From Corallococcus soli (lineage in GTDB: Bacteria > Myxococcota > Myxococcia > Myxococcales > Myxococcaceae), in assembly GCF_014930455.1 (NCBI RefSeq), contig NZ_JAAIYO010000001.1, positions 496,001 through 560,000 on the forward strand: a stretch of 64,000 nucleotides of DNA, written 5' to 3'. Shown here in pieces: positions 41,203 to 50,094 of this stretch. The position numbers were made by a program, and so were the translations under genes. The notes beneath the pieces are model-generated. The model was not told where the DNA came from. It did not search any database and was given only the letters and a program-made list of their open reading frames with translations. Every line of letters starts with the position of its first letter. Position 1 is the first letter of the stretch.

Positions 41203-42402
41203 GTGGCTTTGGATCTCTTTCAAGAAAAAGGCATCCCCCTGGAGCGGCAGCTCTTCACCTGGAAGGACATGGTGCGCCGTCCCTACAGCAAGCTGGACGA
41301 CGACACCTTCACCCGGATGCGCGTCATCCTGATGAACGGCATTGAAGCGGACGCGCTGCGCATGAAGCACATCTTCGCCCGGCTCAACCGGGAGCTGCGG
41401 CCCCACCTGGCGCTGGTGCGCCGCGCGGAGCACCACCAGCAGACGCTGGTCAACTGGCTCAACCCGCCGGATCAGACGGCGCTCGAAACGACGCTCGGCT
41501 TCGAACAGCTCGCCATCGAGGTGACGGCCAGCGTGGCCGTCCATGAGCCGGACCCCTACCTGGCGCAGACCTACCGGTTCGGGATGCTGGAGGACTTCGA
41601 CCACCTGTACCGCTACTCGGCGCTCTACGACCGGGTGGAGGGCAAGGATCCCAACAACCTGGTCCAGTCCTACACCGACATCCGTCCCGGGCGGCCCACG
41701 GCGGTGGAGCACCGCCACCCGCTGGACGACGTGCGCCGGTCCTACGACCACAAGACGGCGGATCCGCTGTCCAAGCTGCACGCCATCACCATCACCGCGT
41801 CCGAGTTCCAGACCCACGACTACTACATGACCGTGGGGCCGCAGTTCACGGACCCCGTCGCGCGGCAGCTCTACGCGGAGATCGCCTCCATCGAGGAGCA
41901 GCACGTCACCCAGTACGGCTCGCTCTGCGACCCGGATGAATCCATGCTGGAGAAGTGGCTGCTGCACGAGGCCGCGGAGGTCTACAACTACTACTCGTGC
42001 CTCGCGTATGAGACGAACCCGCAGGTGAAGGCGGTGTGGCAGCGCTTCGTGGACTACGAGCTGGGCCACCTGCACTACGTGATGGAGCTGTTCAAGAACC
42101 TGGAGCGCCGCGACCCGGCGGAGGTGCTGCCCCGCACGCTCCCGGAGCCCATCGCGTTCAAGGAGCACCGCGAGTTCGTGCGCAAGGTGCTGTCGCAGGA
42201 GGTGGACATGCGCTCGAAGGGGATGGACTACGTGGGGCTGGCGGAGGAGGACCCGCGCTCGGTCCAGTACCGCGAACAGCTCAATTCGGAGGGGTCGCCC
42301 ACGGAGACCGTGGCGGCCGGATACCACTGGAGGCCGGGCACGGAGCTCGCCGCGAAGGCGGAGCGCATGGGTTCGGTGCTGGAAGGCAGGAGGCTGCAAT
42401 GA
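41203..42402 (+). CDS. Ferritin-like (diiron carboxylate type) protein 1
   Basis: A 399-residue protein from GTG 41203 with AAGGAG seven bases upstream. Long helices carry pairs of Glu and His such as RRAEHHQQTLVN, EIASIEEQHVTQYGSL, HEAAEVYNYYSCL and DYELGHLHYVMEL, consistent with a four-helix diiron bundle (ExxH motifs). The middle (about 105-210) is a charged, His-rich insert (AVEHRHPLDDVRRSYDHK). No signal peptide. Function unknown; ferritin-like oxidases or storage proteins are possible. Its stop overlaps the next gene, another ferritin-like protein, so the two are co-translated. Confidence 0.78.
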   Translation: MALDLFQEKGIPLERQLFTWKDMVRRPYSKLDDDTFTRMRVILMNGIEADALRMKHIFARLNRELRPHLALVRRAEHHQQTLVNWLNPPDQTALETTLGFEQLAIEVTASVAVHEPDPYLAQTYRFGMLEDFDHLYRYSALYDRVEGKDPNNLVQSYTDIRPGRPTAVEHRHPLDDVRRSYDHKTADPLSKLHAITITASEFQTHDYYMTVGPQFTDPVARQLYAEIASIEEQHVTQYGSLCDPDESMLEKWLLHEAAEVYNYYSCLAYETNPQVKAVWQRFVDYELGHLHYVMELFKNLERRDPAEVLPRTLPEPIAFKEHREFVRKVLSQEVDMRSKGMDYVGLAEEDPRSVQYREQLNSEGSPTETVAAGYHWRPGTELAAKAERMGSVLEGRRLQ

Positions 42403-43166
42403 GCAAGGACACCGTCGCCGACGTGGGCATGAACCGCACCGGCATCAAGACGTCGCCCATCGACAGTCAGGACATCATCCAGGAGGCGCAGCGCGCGACG
42501 CCCAGCAGCCCGGGAGACGGGCAGGGCATCCTGGAGGTGCGCAAGCAGTACGCCCGCGAGGCGGGGGATGGCCTGGGCCACGTGCCGCCGCCGTCCAGCC
42601 TCAAGGGCCTGGCGAAGACCGCGGTGGACATGCTCAAGGGCAGCAAGCCCACCGTGTTCATCGACAAGCTGGGGGAGCGGCTCGCCTTCGAGCGCGTCGG
42701 CGTCCGGCTCTACGAGGGCGCCCTGTCCAAGCTGGACGTGTACGGGAGCTGGGAGGGAGGCCCGTCGCGCGAGCTGCTCACGAAGATCCTCGATGACGAG
42801 CTGGGACACTTCGCGCTGCTGAACGAGGCCCTGGAGAAGATGGGCGCGGACCCCACGGCGATGACGCCGTCGGCGGACCTCTCCGCGGTCATCTCCATGG
42901 GTGTGCCCGCGGCCATCTCGGATGCGCGCACCAACCTGCGTCAGTGCACGGAGGCGCTGCTCGTGGCGGAGCTCACCGACAACGCGAGCTGGGAGCTGCT
43001 CATCGACCTGGCGCGCGGCCTGGGCCACGACTCGCTCGCGGACCGCTTCCAGCAGGCCCTGGACGCGGAGGCCGAACACCTGCTGCTGGTGAAGGGCTGG
43101 CTGGCGGCGGGCGTCGCCACCGAAGCGCGCGCGTCCCTGGAGTCCGCGCCCGCCCCCGCGCCTTGA
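42399..43166 (+). CDS. Ferritin-like protein 2
   Basis: A 255-residue protein starting inside the stop of the previous gene (ATGA at 42399). The first 85 residues are polar and probably disordered. Residues about 90-245 form a helical bundle with Glu/His pairs: LAFERVGVRLYEGAL, ILDDELGHFALLNEALEKMG and ALDAEAEHLLLVKGWL. It resembles DUF892/ferritin-like domain proteins. Coupling with the larger partner suggests a heteromer. TspO lies 190 bp downstream on the same strand. Confidence 0.75.
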   Translation: MSKDTVADVGMNRTGIKTSPIDSQDIIQEAQRATPSSPGDGQGILEVRKQYAREAGDGLGHVPPPSSLKGLAKTAVDMLKGSKPTVFIDKLGERLAFERVGVRLYEGALSKLDVYGSWEGGPSRELLTKILDDELGHFALLNEALEKMGADPTAMTPSADLSAVISMGVPAAISDARTNLRQCTEALLVAELTDNASWELLIDLARGLGHDSLADRFQQALDAEAEHLLLVKGWLAAGVATEARASLESAPAPAP

Positions 43167-43356
43167 GGTGGGGAGGCGGGGATGCGACCCCGGGCGCGGT
43201 TCACACGACGCGCCCGGTGCGTCCCCCGGCGCGAGGAAGCGTCATCCCCAGGACTCGCGGCCAGACGGGCAGGCAGGCGCGCGTGGCGGGCCGTGGCGCG
43301 AGGACACAGCTTGTGGCTTCGCACACGACTTCTTCGCCAGCAGGGAGGGACACGCC

Positions 43357-43887
43357 ATGCAGCTCAGCGAACTGGGAGGCTCCGAGGGCCTCGACCACAA
43401 CGCCACGCTCAACCGCGAGTCGGCGGTGGCGCTGGGCGCGTTTGGCGCCATCACCGCGGGGGCCGTCTACCTGGGCGCGCGTGGCACCCGCGAGGCCGTG
43501 TCGCAGGGCTGGTACAAGCGGCTGAAGAAGCCGCCCTTCCAGCCTCCCGCCGCGCTCTTCGGTCCGGTGTGGACGACGCTCTACGCGCTCATCGCCGTCT
43601 CCGGCTGGCGCATCTGGGGCTCGCCCGCGGGCACGAAGCGCTCCACGGCCCTGGGCCTGTGGTTCGTGCAGCTGGGGCTCAACTCCGCCTGGTCCTACCT
43701 GTTCTTCAGGAAGCGCCACGTGCGCGCCGCCGCCGTGGAGAACTGGGCCCTGCTGGGCAGCATCGTGGCCTATACCGCCGCCGCCAGCGGCGTGGACCGC
43801 AAGGCCCCGTGGCTGATGGCCCCGTACCTGGGCTGGGTGTCCTTCGCCAACGTGCTGTCCACCGACATCGCCCGCCGCAATGCCTGA
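43357..43887 (+). CDS. tspO: TspO/MBR family membrane protein
   Basis: A 176-residue protein from ATG 43357 with GGGAGGG upstream. After a roughly 20-residue polar N-terminus there are five hydrophobic helices with TspO landmarks: WYKRLKKPPFQPP, FGPVWTTLYALIAVSGWRIW, LNSAWSYLFFRKRHV and PYLGWVSFANVL. TspO binds porphyrins and steroids, and in bacteria tunes pigment or stress responses. Upstream ferritin-like genes hint at a link to metal or tetrapyrrole handling, but that is only proximity. Confidence 0.9.
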   Translation: MQLSELGGSEGLDHNATLNRESAVALGAFGAITAGAVYLGARGTREAVSQGWYKRLKKPPFQPPAALFGPVWTTLYALIAVSGWRIWGSPAGTKRSTALGLWFVQLGLNSAWSYLFFRKRHVRAAAVENWALLGSIVAYTAAASGVDRKAPWLMAPYLGWVSFANVLSTDIARRNA

Positions 43888-43963
43888 CGTTGGCGGGCCT
43901 GCTGCTCGCGCGGCGCCTCCTTCACGAGGCCCGCGCGTCCTGGCGTTCCATCCTCCCCGGGGC

Positions 43964-44146
43964 CTAGTTGCGCAGGCGGTTGGGACGACCCGCGTTGTTG
44001 AACGACAGCACCGCGGCGAAGTAGCGCGCCTGGTTCTCCGAAGCGCAGCGCACCTCCTGGATGCGCCCCGCGACCTTCACCCGGACGATCCAACCCTCGT
44101 TGTCGCGGCTGATGGGGGTCTCGGCCTGCATCGTCATGTTTTCCAT
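43964..44146 (-). CDS. Small protein of 60 residues, unknown
   Basis: A short gene with GGGAGGG about eleven bases before its ATG and normal host codon use. The product (MENMTMQAET start, GRPNRLRN end) has a short beta-like core, GWIVRVKVAGRIQEVRCASENQARYFAAVLSF. There is no signal peptide. I do not recognise it. The ribosome site, GC3 bias and absence of a better alternative support expression. It converges on tspO. Confidence 0.6.
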   Translation of the reverse strand: MENMTMQAETPISRDNEGWIVRVKVAGRIQEVRCASENQARYFAAVLSFNNAGRPNRLRN

Positions 44147-44289
44147 TGTGGTGTTCCCTCCCGTCCACTCCCCTAGAGCAGCCGCCGTGCCAGGGGAGGG
44201 AAGCGTGGGATTCCAGCCCTTTGCATCGGGCCTGGGGCCCTTGCGGCCCCCGCGGCTGAAGTTCTTTCAGCGCCCGCTTCACGCCGGGT

Positions 44290-46242
44290 TCAGTGCAGGT
44301 GGCGATCCGTCTGGGTGCGCGCGGGGGCCTGCCGGGCGGCGGAGAGTGTCGGCAGCGCGACGTAGAAGGTGGAGCCCTGGCCCGGCTCGCTCTCCACCCA
44401 GATGCGGCCGCCGTGGCGCTCCACGATGTCGCGGCTGATGTAGAGGCCCAGGCCCAGCCCGCCATAGGAGCGGGTGGAGGCGTTGCGCGCGCGGAAGTAG
44501 CGGTCGAAGAGCAGCTGCTGCTGGTCCAGGGGGATGCCGATGCCCGGGTCCTTCACGGACAGCACCGTCACGTCCTCGCCCACCGCCAGCCGCACGCGGA
44601 TGGTGCCGCCATCCGGGCTGTACTTGAGCGCGTTCTCCAGCAGGTTGAAGACGACCTGCTCCAGCCGGTACGCGTCCCCCTGGACGGACACCGGCTCCGG
44701 GGGGCGCTCGAAGTCGAAGACGTGGTTGCCGCGCTGGCCCTCCATGGACGTCAGCGTGTGCTCCACCAGCACGTCGAAGCGGGTGGCCTCCGGGTGCAGC
44801 GACAGCCGGCCAGCTTCGATGCGCGAGGCGTCCAGCAGGTCGTTGATGAGGCCGGTGAGGCGCGTGAGCTGGTGGCGCGCATGCCGCAGCACGCTGGGGT
44901 CCACGTGCTCGCCGCGCTCCAGGCGGCGCTCCAGCGTGGCCAGGCGCAGGCTCAGCGGCGTCAGCGGCGTCTTCAGCTCGTGGCTCGCGATGGAGAGGAA
45001 GTCGTCGCGCACGCGGATGGCCTCCTGGGCCTCGCGGTACAGGTGCGCGCGCTCCTCCTCCGCGCGCTTGCGCTCGGTGATGTCCTCCACGAGCACGCCC
45101 AGCCCCAGCACGCGTCCGCCGGGCGTGTGCACCGGGTAGACGCTGCCGCTCAGGTGGCGCCGGGGGCCGTGGAGTCCCAGGTCCTCGTCGGTGCTCGACT
45201 CCTGCTGGACCAGGGGCTCCCCGGTCTTCAGCACCTGGCCCAGCATGTCCTCGACGGCGCTGCCCGCGTGGGCGCCGAAGAGCTCCCGGGGAGTCCGGCC
45301 CGGATGTGCTTCGGCGGGCTTGCCATTGATGCGCGCGAGCGTTTCGTTGACGCGCACGTACCGCAGGTCCGAACCCACGAAGCCGATGCCCACCGGGGCG
45401 CTGCGAAAGAGCAGGTCCAGTTGGGCGATGTGCGCCTCGCGCTCGGCCTCCACGCGGCGGCGGTCGGTGATGTCCTCCACCATGCCGACGCCGCCCTCCA
45501 CCTCGCCGTCGTCGCCGTAGCAGGGCGCGAAGCGGACGCGCACGGGGAGGACCTTGCCGCTGGTGAGCGAGCGGTAGTCCCCTTCGTAGTCGCAGGTGCG
45601 CCCGCCCAGCGATTCGCGCACGCAGGCCATCAGCCCCTCGTCGCGCAGCGTGAACAGGTGCAGGCCCACGATGTTCCGCTTGGACGTCCCCATCTGGTGC
45701 GCGAACCGCTCGTTGCAGGCGGTGATGATGGCGGCGCGGTCGAAGTGGAAGATGCCCAGGGGGGCGTTCTCCACCAGCAGCCGGTAGAGCCGGTCCACCG
45801 TCTCTCCAGGGTGCGCAAGGTCGTCAGGGCTGCCCGGCACGTGCTCCACCGGCTCCTCCAGCGTGTCGATGACCTCATGCAGCCGTCGCATCGTGAGGAC
45901 GATGCGCTCCTGCGCGCCCTCGCCGCTGGCCCCCACCGTCAGCTCCACCATCAGCTCCACGCCGTCACGGCGGCGCGAGGCGACCCGCGTCGGCCGTCCC
46001 CCGAGCACCTTGCGGCGCGACAGCAGGTAGCGCGGAAGGCTCAGGCCGTGGAAGTGGTGCAGGCGGGCGGGGAAGAGGTCGGAGACCGGCCTGCCCAAAA
46101 GCTGCGCACGTTCCCATCCCAGCAGCCGCTCCGTGGCGGCGTTGATGTGCAGGATGCGCTCATCCGCGCCGCAGGCGACGACCGGCTCCACCGCGGCGTC
46201 CAGGACGGCCTCCAGCTCTCGTGCGCCTCCTCCTGCGACCAT
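44290..46242 (-). CDS. Triple-PAS soluble histidine kinase
   Basis: A 650-residue kinase from ATG 46242, chosen because AGGAG lies six bases upstream; a GTG at 46263 lacks one. Three PAS domains follow one another (about 10-115, 155-275 and 285-405), with ERLLGWERAQLLGRP and an ITDRRRVEAERE linker between the second and third. HisKA has its acceptor His in SIASHELKTPLTPLSLRL. HATPase boxes are NLLENALKYSP, DPGIGI and GLGLGLYISR. There is no membrane segment or receiver. The CYGDDGEVEGG PAC region is typical. It is an orphan kinase for a cytoplasmic signal, partner unknown. Confidence 0.87.
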   Translation of the reverse strand: MVAGGGARELEAVLDAAVEPVVACGADERILHINAATERLLGWERAQLLGRPVSDLFPARLHHFHGLSLPRYLLSRRKVLGGRPTRVASRRRDGVELMVELTVGASGEGAQERIVLTMRRLHEVIDTLEEPVEHVPGSPDDLAHPGETVDRLYRLLVENAPLGIFHFDRAAIITACNERFAHQMGTSKRNIVGLHLFTLRDEGLMACVRESLGGRTCDYEGDYRSLTSGKVLPVRVRFAPCYGDDGEVEGGVGMVEDITDRRRVEAEREAHIAQLDLLFRSAPVGIGFVGSDLRYVRVNETLARINGKPAEAHPGRTPRELFGAHAGSAVEDMLGQVLKTGEPLVQQESSTDEDLGLHGPRRHLSGSVYPVHTPGGRVLGLGVLVEDITERKRAEEERAHLYREAQEAIRVRDDFLSIASHELKTPLTPLSLRLATLERRLERGEHVDPSVLRHARHQLTRLTGLINDLLDASRIEAGRLSLHPEATRFDVLVEHTLTSMEGQRGNHVFDFERPPEPVSVQGDAYRLEQVVFNLLENALKYSPDGGTIRVRLAVGEDVTVLSVKDPGIGIPLDQQQLLFDRYFRARNASTRSYGGLGLGLYISRDIVERHGGRIWVESEPGQGSTFYVALPTLSAARQAPARTQTDRHLH

Positions 46243-46479
46243 GCCTCGCTCCTGGGAACCCACGTCACGGTGCGTGGCCTGGGTCCTGCCGGGACATGGG
46301 GGTCCCCCGGCGTTGACGGGTGCGTGGATGGCCGCCCCGTGCGCGTCCCCTTTGCCTACAGGTACACACTGTCCGCGGGTCCGGCGCGTCGAATCCGGGT
46401 ATCACCCTCCGGCAGTCTCCCTGGAGGGAAGGCAGGCGGGCGGCTCATCCTGGAGAGGGATGCCGTCGCCCTTGCCTGC

Positions 46480-49098
46480 CTACCGCCGCTTGGGCGCGGG
46501 CGTTCGGCCGCGCTTCGCGGACCGGGTCTTGGTCTTGGTCTTGGGCTTGGGCTTGGCTCTGGCGGCGGGGGCTTCACGCAGGGAGAGCGTCTCCAGCTTC
46601 TCCCGCAGCGTGCGCGTCTCCTGCTTGAGCGCGTCCAGCTCCTCGCGCAGCGAGGCGACCTCGCGGGCCTGGGGCGTCCCTTCGCGCAGGGCGCGCACGG
46701 CCTCGCGGGCATGGCGGCGGGTGCGAGGGTCGCTGAAGGCCGTGCCTTCCAGCGCGGGCAGCAGGCGCCGGTCGCCCAGGGTGGAGGCCGCTTCACACAC
46801 CGCCAGCTGTACGCGGAACTGCGGGTCGCGCAGGAGCTGGGCGAACAGGTCCACCGCTTCGCGCTTGCGGTTCGCGCCCTCCGCCAGCTTCGCCACGGCG
46901 ACCACGGCGGCGCGGCGCAGGAACGCCGGTTGTCCATACGCGGTGCGGGCCACGGCCACCGGGAACGCGGCCGCATCCTGCGTCTCCGCCAGGCCGTCCA
47001 TGGCGCCCGCGCCAATCACGTCCTGGAACGAGGGCCGCGCGGCGGCGGCCTCCAGCAGGGGCAGGGCGTCCGGAGCCCGCACGCGACCCAGCGCGCGCGC
47101 GGCCTCGGCCTCCACGAAGTAGCTGGCGTCCCCGGACTCCACCAGGGCGCGCAGCCGCCCGGCCACCGGTGGGTCGTGGCGGAACTCGCCCAGGGCGGCC
47201 ACCACCGCGCGGCGCACGCGCGGGTGCGCGGTGTCCAGCGCGTCCAGCAGGTGCGTGCGGGCCTCCGGGGTGCGGATGCGGCCCAGGGACTTCGCGCACG
47301 CGGCGCGGGTGGCCCAGAAGCCCGCGGTGTCCGTCAGCGCGCGGCCCAGGGCCTCCACGGAGCGCAGGCCGCCGTCCTTCCCCAGCGCCAACGCGGCTTC
47401 GGTGCGCGCGCGGGGTTCGGGGGCCAGGGCCAGCTCCTCGCGCCACAGGCCCACGGCCTTGTCCACGTCCAGCGTGCCCAGCACGTCGCGGCGGGGATCC
47501 ACGCGCACCTGCGAGGGCGCCGCGGGGCAGGGCAGGTGGAAGCGGTGCTCCGCGTCGGTGACGTCCAGCCGGTGGTGCGTGTCCTGCCCGTTCGCGGTGA
47601 CGACCACGTCCAGCGGGAGGCGGAAGACGGGCGTGCCGGCGTCCGTGCGCTGCGTCTGCCGCACGGCGATGCGCAGGCGGGCGTCGTCGGCCTCGTAGCG
47701 GACCTCCACCTTCAGCTCCGGGTGGCCGGGGGAGAAGACGTACTGGTCGAAGACGGGGTCCAGGTTGTGGCCGGTGGCCTCCTCGAAGGCGCGCGCCAGG
47801 TCCACCGTCTCCACCACGCCGTGGCGGTGGCGGGCGACGTAGTGGCGCAGGGCGCGCAGGAAGAGGTCGTCGCCCACGCGGCGGCGCAGCTCGTGGAGGA
47901 CCAGGCCGCCCTTCTCGTAGAGGTGGCGGTCGAACAGGTCCATGGGGGCCTGGAACGAGCGCGCGACGATGGGGCGCGCGTAGCGCTCGCGCGTCTCGGA
48001 CAGGTACGCGTCCAGGTCGAGCATGCGGTGGTGGTCGGCCTCGTCGCGGTCGTCGCCGCGCTCCTTCCACAGCACCTCGAAGTAGGTGGCGAAGCCCTCG
48101 TTGAGCCAGCCGTGCGGCCAGTCGCGGCAGGTGAGCAGGTCGCCGAACCACTGGTGCGCCAGCTCGTGGGAGATGAGCGGCTCGGCGGTGTAGTCCAGGT
48201 GCGCGCGAGCGTCGTGCAGCACCGTGTCCACCAGCGTGGTGGCGGTGGTGTGCTCCATGCCGCCCAGGATGAACTCCGTGACGAACACCTGCGCGTAGCC
48301 GCTCCACGGATAGGGTTCGCCGGTGATGGCCTCATAGGCGGCGACCATCTGGGGCGTGCGCGCGACGCACCGGAGCGCGTCCTCGCGGCGGCCCCTGGGG
48401 AACAGGTAGCGCAGCGGCGTGGTGCCGACGGTGTCGGTGGCCTCGTCGAACTCGCCCACCACCAGCGTGACGAGGTAGGGCGCGTGGGGCTGCGCCATGC
48501 GGTGGTGCTGGGTGCGGCGCTCGCCGGTGGTGATGTCGCTGACGAGCACCCCGTTGGACAGGGACGTCATCGCGGCGGGGAAGGTGGCGATGACCTCCGA
48601 CGTGGCCTTCTGCGCGGGCGTGTCCAGGCACGGGAACCAGCAGCGCGCGTCGATGTCCTGCCCCTGCGTCCACGCCTGGAGGGGCCGGTCGGGGTAGCCC
48701 GCGTCGGGGCCCCAGAAGTAGAGGCCGCGGCGGGGCCGGGCGCGGTAGGCGAGCGCGATGTCGCACGCCTGTCCCGCCTCCAGCGCGCGGGGCAGCTCCA
48801 CGCGCACGTGGGCGCCGGAGTTGGAGAAGGGGACGGGCTTGCCGTCGACGCGCGCGCCGGTGACGTCCAGGTCCACCGCGTCGAAGGTGACGGTGAACAC
48901 GGCGCGGACGGCGGACACGCGGGTGGTGCAGGTGCCGGCGATGGCACGCTGGGGGAAGTCCAGGTCCAGCTCGATGCGCACGTGCTCGGCGCGCACGGGG
49001 CGGGGCGCCGCGTAGTGCTCGGTGGCGCCGGGGAGGCTGAACGGATGCGGGTCCGAGGACCCGGCGGCGGCGGGGGCGTGGCGGTGGCAGCAGCGCAT
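46480..49098 (-). CDS. M1-family aminopeptidase with HEAT repeats and basic tail
   Basis: An 872-residue protein. Residues about 30-450 match M1 aminopeptidases. The zinc site is HELAHQWFGDLLTCRDWPHGWLNEG (HExxH-x18-E), and the exopeptidase loop is GGMEHTTATT rather than the usual GGMEN/GAMEN. Residues about 560-790 hold HEAT-type repeats in place of the usual ERAP1-like domain (TPEARTHLLDALDTAHPRVRRAVVAALGEF). A coiled coil (about 805-840) and a Lys-rich tail of KPK/KTK units end the protein. No Sec signal is seen, so it is probably cytoplasmic and may bind nucleic acid or protein through the basic tail. Confidence 0.87.
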   Translation of the reverse strand: MRCCHRHAPAAAGSSDPHPFSLPGATEHYAAPRPVRAEHVRIELDLDFPQRAIAGTCTTRVSAVRAVFTVTFDAVDLDVTGARVDGKPVPFSNSGAHVRVELPRALEAGQACDIALAYRARPRRGLYFWGPDAGYPDRPLQAWTQGQDIDARCWFPCLDTPAQKATSEVIATFPAAMTSLSNGVLVSDITTGERRTQHHRMAQPHAPYLVTLVVGEFDEATDTVGTTPLRYLFPRGRREDALRCVARTPQMVAAYEAITGEPYPWSGYAQVFVTEFILGGMEHTTATTLVDTVLHDARAHLDYTAEPLISHELAHQWFGDLLTCRDWPHGWLNEGFATYFEVLWKERGDDRDEADHHRMLDLDAYLSETRERYARPIVARSFQAPMDLFDRHLYEKGGLVLHELRRRVGDDLFLRALRHYVARHRHGVVETVDLARAFEEATGHNLDPVFDQYVFSPGHPELKVEVRYEADDARLRIAVRQTQRTDAGTPVFRLPLDVVVTANGQDTHHRLDVTDAEHRFHLPCPAAPSQVRVDPRRDVLGTLDVDKAVGLWREELALAPEPRARTEAALALGKDGGLRSVEALGRALTDTAGFWATRAACAKSLGRIRTPEARTHLLDALDTAHPRVRRAVVAALGEFRHDPPVAGRLRALVESGDASYFVEAEAARALGRVRAPDALPLLEAAAARPSFQDVIGAGAMDGLAETQDAAAFPVAVARTAYGQPAFLRRAAVVAVAKLAEGANRKREAVDLFAQLLRDPQFRVQLAVCEAASTLGDRRLLPALEGTAFSDPRTRRHAREAVRALREGTPQAREVASLREELDALKQETRTLREKLETLSLREAPAARAKPKPKTKTKTRSAKRGRTPAPKRR

Positions 49099-49260
49099 GA
49101 GGAGGGTGACTCTTCCGCATGCCCGTGCCGGGGTCGAGCCACATCGAACCGGCTTATCCGGAATTCAAGGTCCGGGCCCCCTGGACGGAGGCCCGGGAAG
49201 GTGACAGGGGCGGAAGGCGGCGGTTGAGAAACGCCGCGGGCATCCCCAGGATGGGCGGGC

Positions 49261-50079
49261 GTGCAGTCCGTCCTCTATTTCTCCGACAAGCAGGTGCGAG
49301 AGAAGCTCTTCGCGTTCGTGGACGCAGCGCCCGGGCTGCTGCTGGTGACGGGGCTGCGCCATGGCGCGGCGATGACGCGCCCGCCCCAGGCACGCGAGCC
49401 CTTCGCGTCGCTGGAGGCCCTGTTCGGCGACGTGCTGGCCCAGGTGCTGGTGGCGGACGAGGGCACCACGGAGGGCATGTGGCGCGACCCGATGGGGGAC
49501 CTGGGCGACCGGCTCTACCCGGAGGACAAGAAGCGCGCGTACGCGGCGGCCACGGGCTACCTGCTCCTCCAGGCCGGCAAGCCGCTCACGGTGGTGCGCA
49601 AGCACGGCGGCCCCGCCGACGACCTGTGGTTCCTCCAGGAGGCCCTGAGCCGGCTGGGTCCGGGCATCCCGCCGCCCGACCCGGCGAAGCGCCCCGGCAC
49701 GCGCCGCCCTGAAGCCGCCCCGCGCGCCCCGCCCCGCTACGGACCGGCCAGCACCCGTGAGGAGCCCTGGCCCCGCTCCAGTGGCAGGGGTGAGGCACCG
49801 CCCCGCTCCGGGTCCGCGGATGACCCGACGCCGCCCCGGGGCCGCCGCGCGGTTCCGCCACCGGAGGCCGTGGAGCCCGAGGGAAAGGATCCGTGGGTCG
49901 TGCTGGGCATCGCGCGGGGCACGCCGAAGGACGAGGCGCGCAAGGCGTTCCGCGCGCTCATCGCGCAGTACCACCCGGACAAGGTGGCGCACCTGGCGCC
50001 GGAGTTCCACACGCTCGCCGAGCGCCGCACGCGCGAAATCCTGGACGCGTGGGAGGCGCTGGGGCGGGACCCTGCCTGA
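49261..50079 (+). CDS. J-domain protein with N-terminal alpha/beta domain
   Basis: A 272-residue protein from GTG 49261. Residues about 1-125 are an alpha/beta domain (LLVTGLRHGAAM, ATGYLLLQAGKPLTVVRKHGG) that may be thioredoxin-like; the family is not certain. A disordered Pro/Arg linker (about 135-210) follows. Residues about 215-270 form a J domain with the HPD motif in IAQYHPDKVAHLAPEF, needed to stimulate DnaK ATPase. It is probably a cytoplasmic DnaK co-chaperone with its own client domain. Diverges from the M1 peptidase gene with a 162-bp gap. Confidence 0.8.
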   Translation: MQSVLYFSDKQVREKLFAFVDAAPGLLLVTGLRHGAAMTRPPQAREPFASLEALFGDVLAQVLVADEGTTEGMWRDPMGDLGDRLYPEDKKRAYAAATGYLLLQAGKPLTVVRKHGGPADDLWFLQEALSRLGPGIPPPDPAKRPGTRRPEAAPRAPPRYGPASTREEPWPRSSGRGEAPPRSGSADDPTPPRGRRAVPPPEAVEPEGKDPWVVLGIARGTPKDEARKAFRALIAQYHPDKVAHLAPEFHTLAERRTREILDAWEALGRDPA

Positions 50080-50094
50080 GCCCGCGCTGCGTCC

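Noticed and set aside
44255-44271. GCTGAA/TTCAGC hairpin before the triple-PAS kinase stop
   Set aside because: The six-pair stem with a five-base loop has no T-run and occurs by chance at this composition.
46519-46560. TTGGTC/TTGGGC tandem hexamers as a phase-variation tract
   Set aside because: There are only a few imperfect units and they encode the KPK/KTK tail. Changes of one unit would keep the frame, so there is no switching signal.
44293-49227. Open frame of more than 1600 codons on the plus strand
   Set aside because: It runs antisense to the triple-PAS kinase and the M1 aminopeptidase, both clear genes. The product is compositionally random and has no domain.
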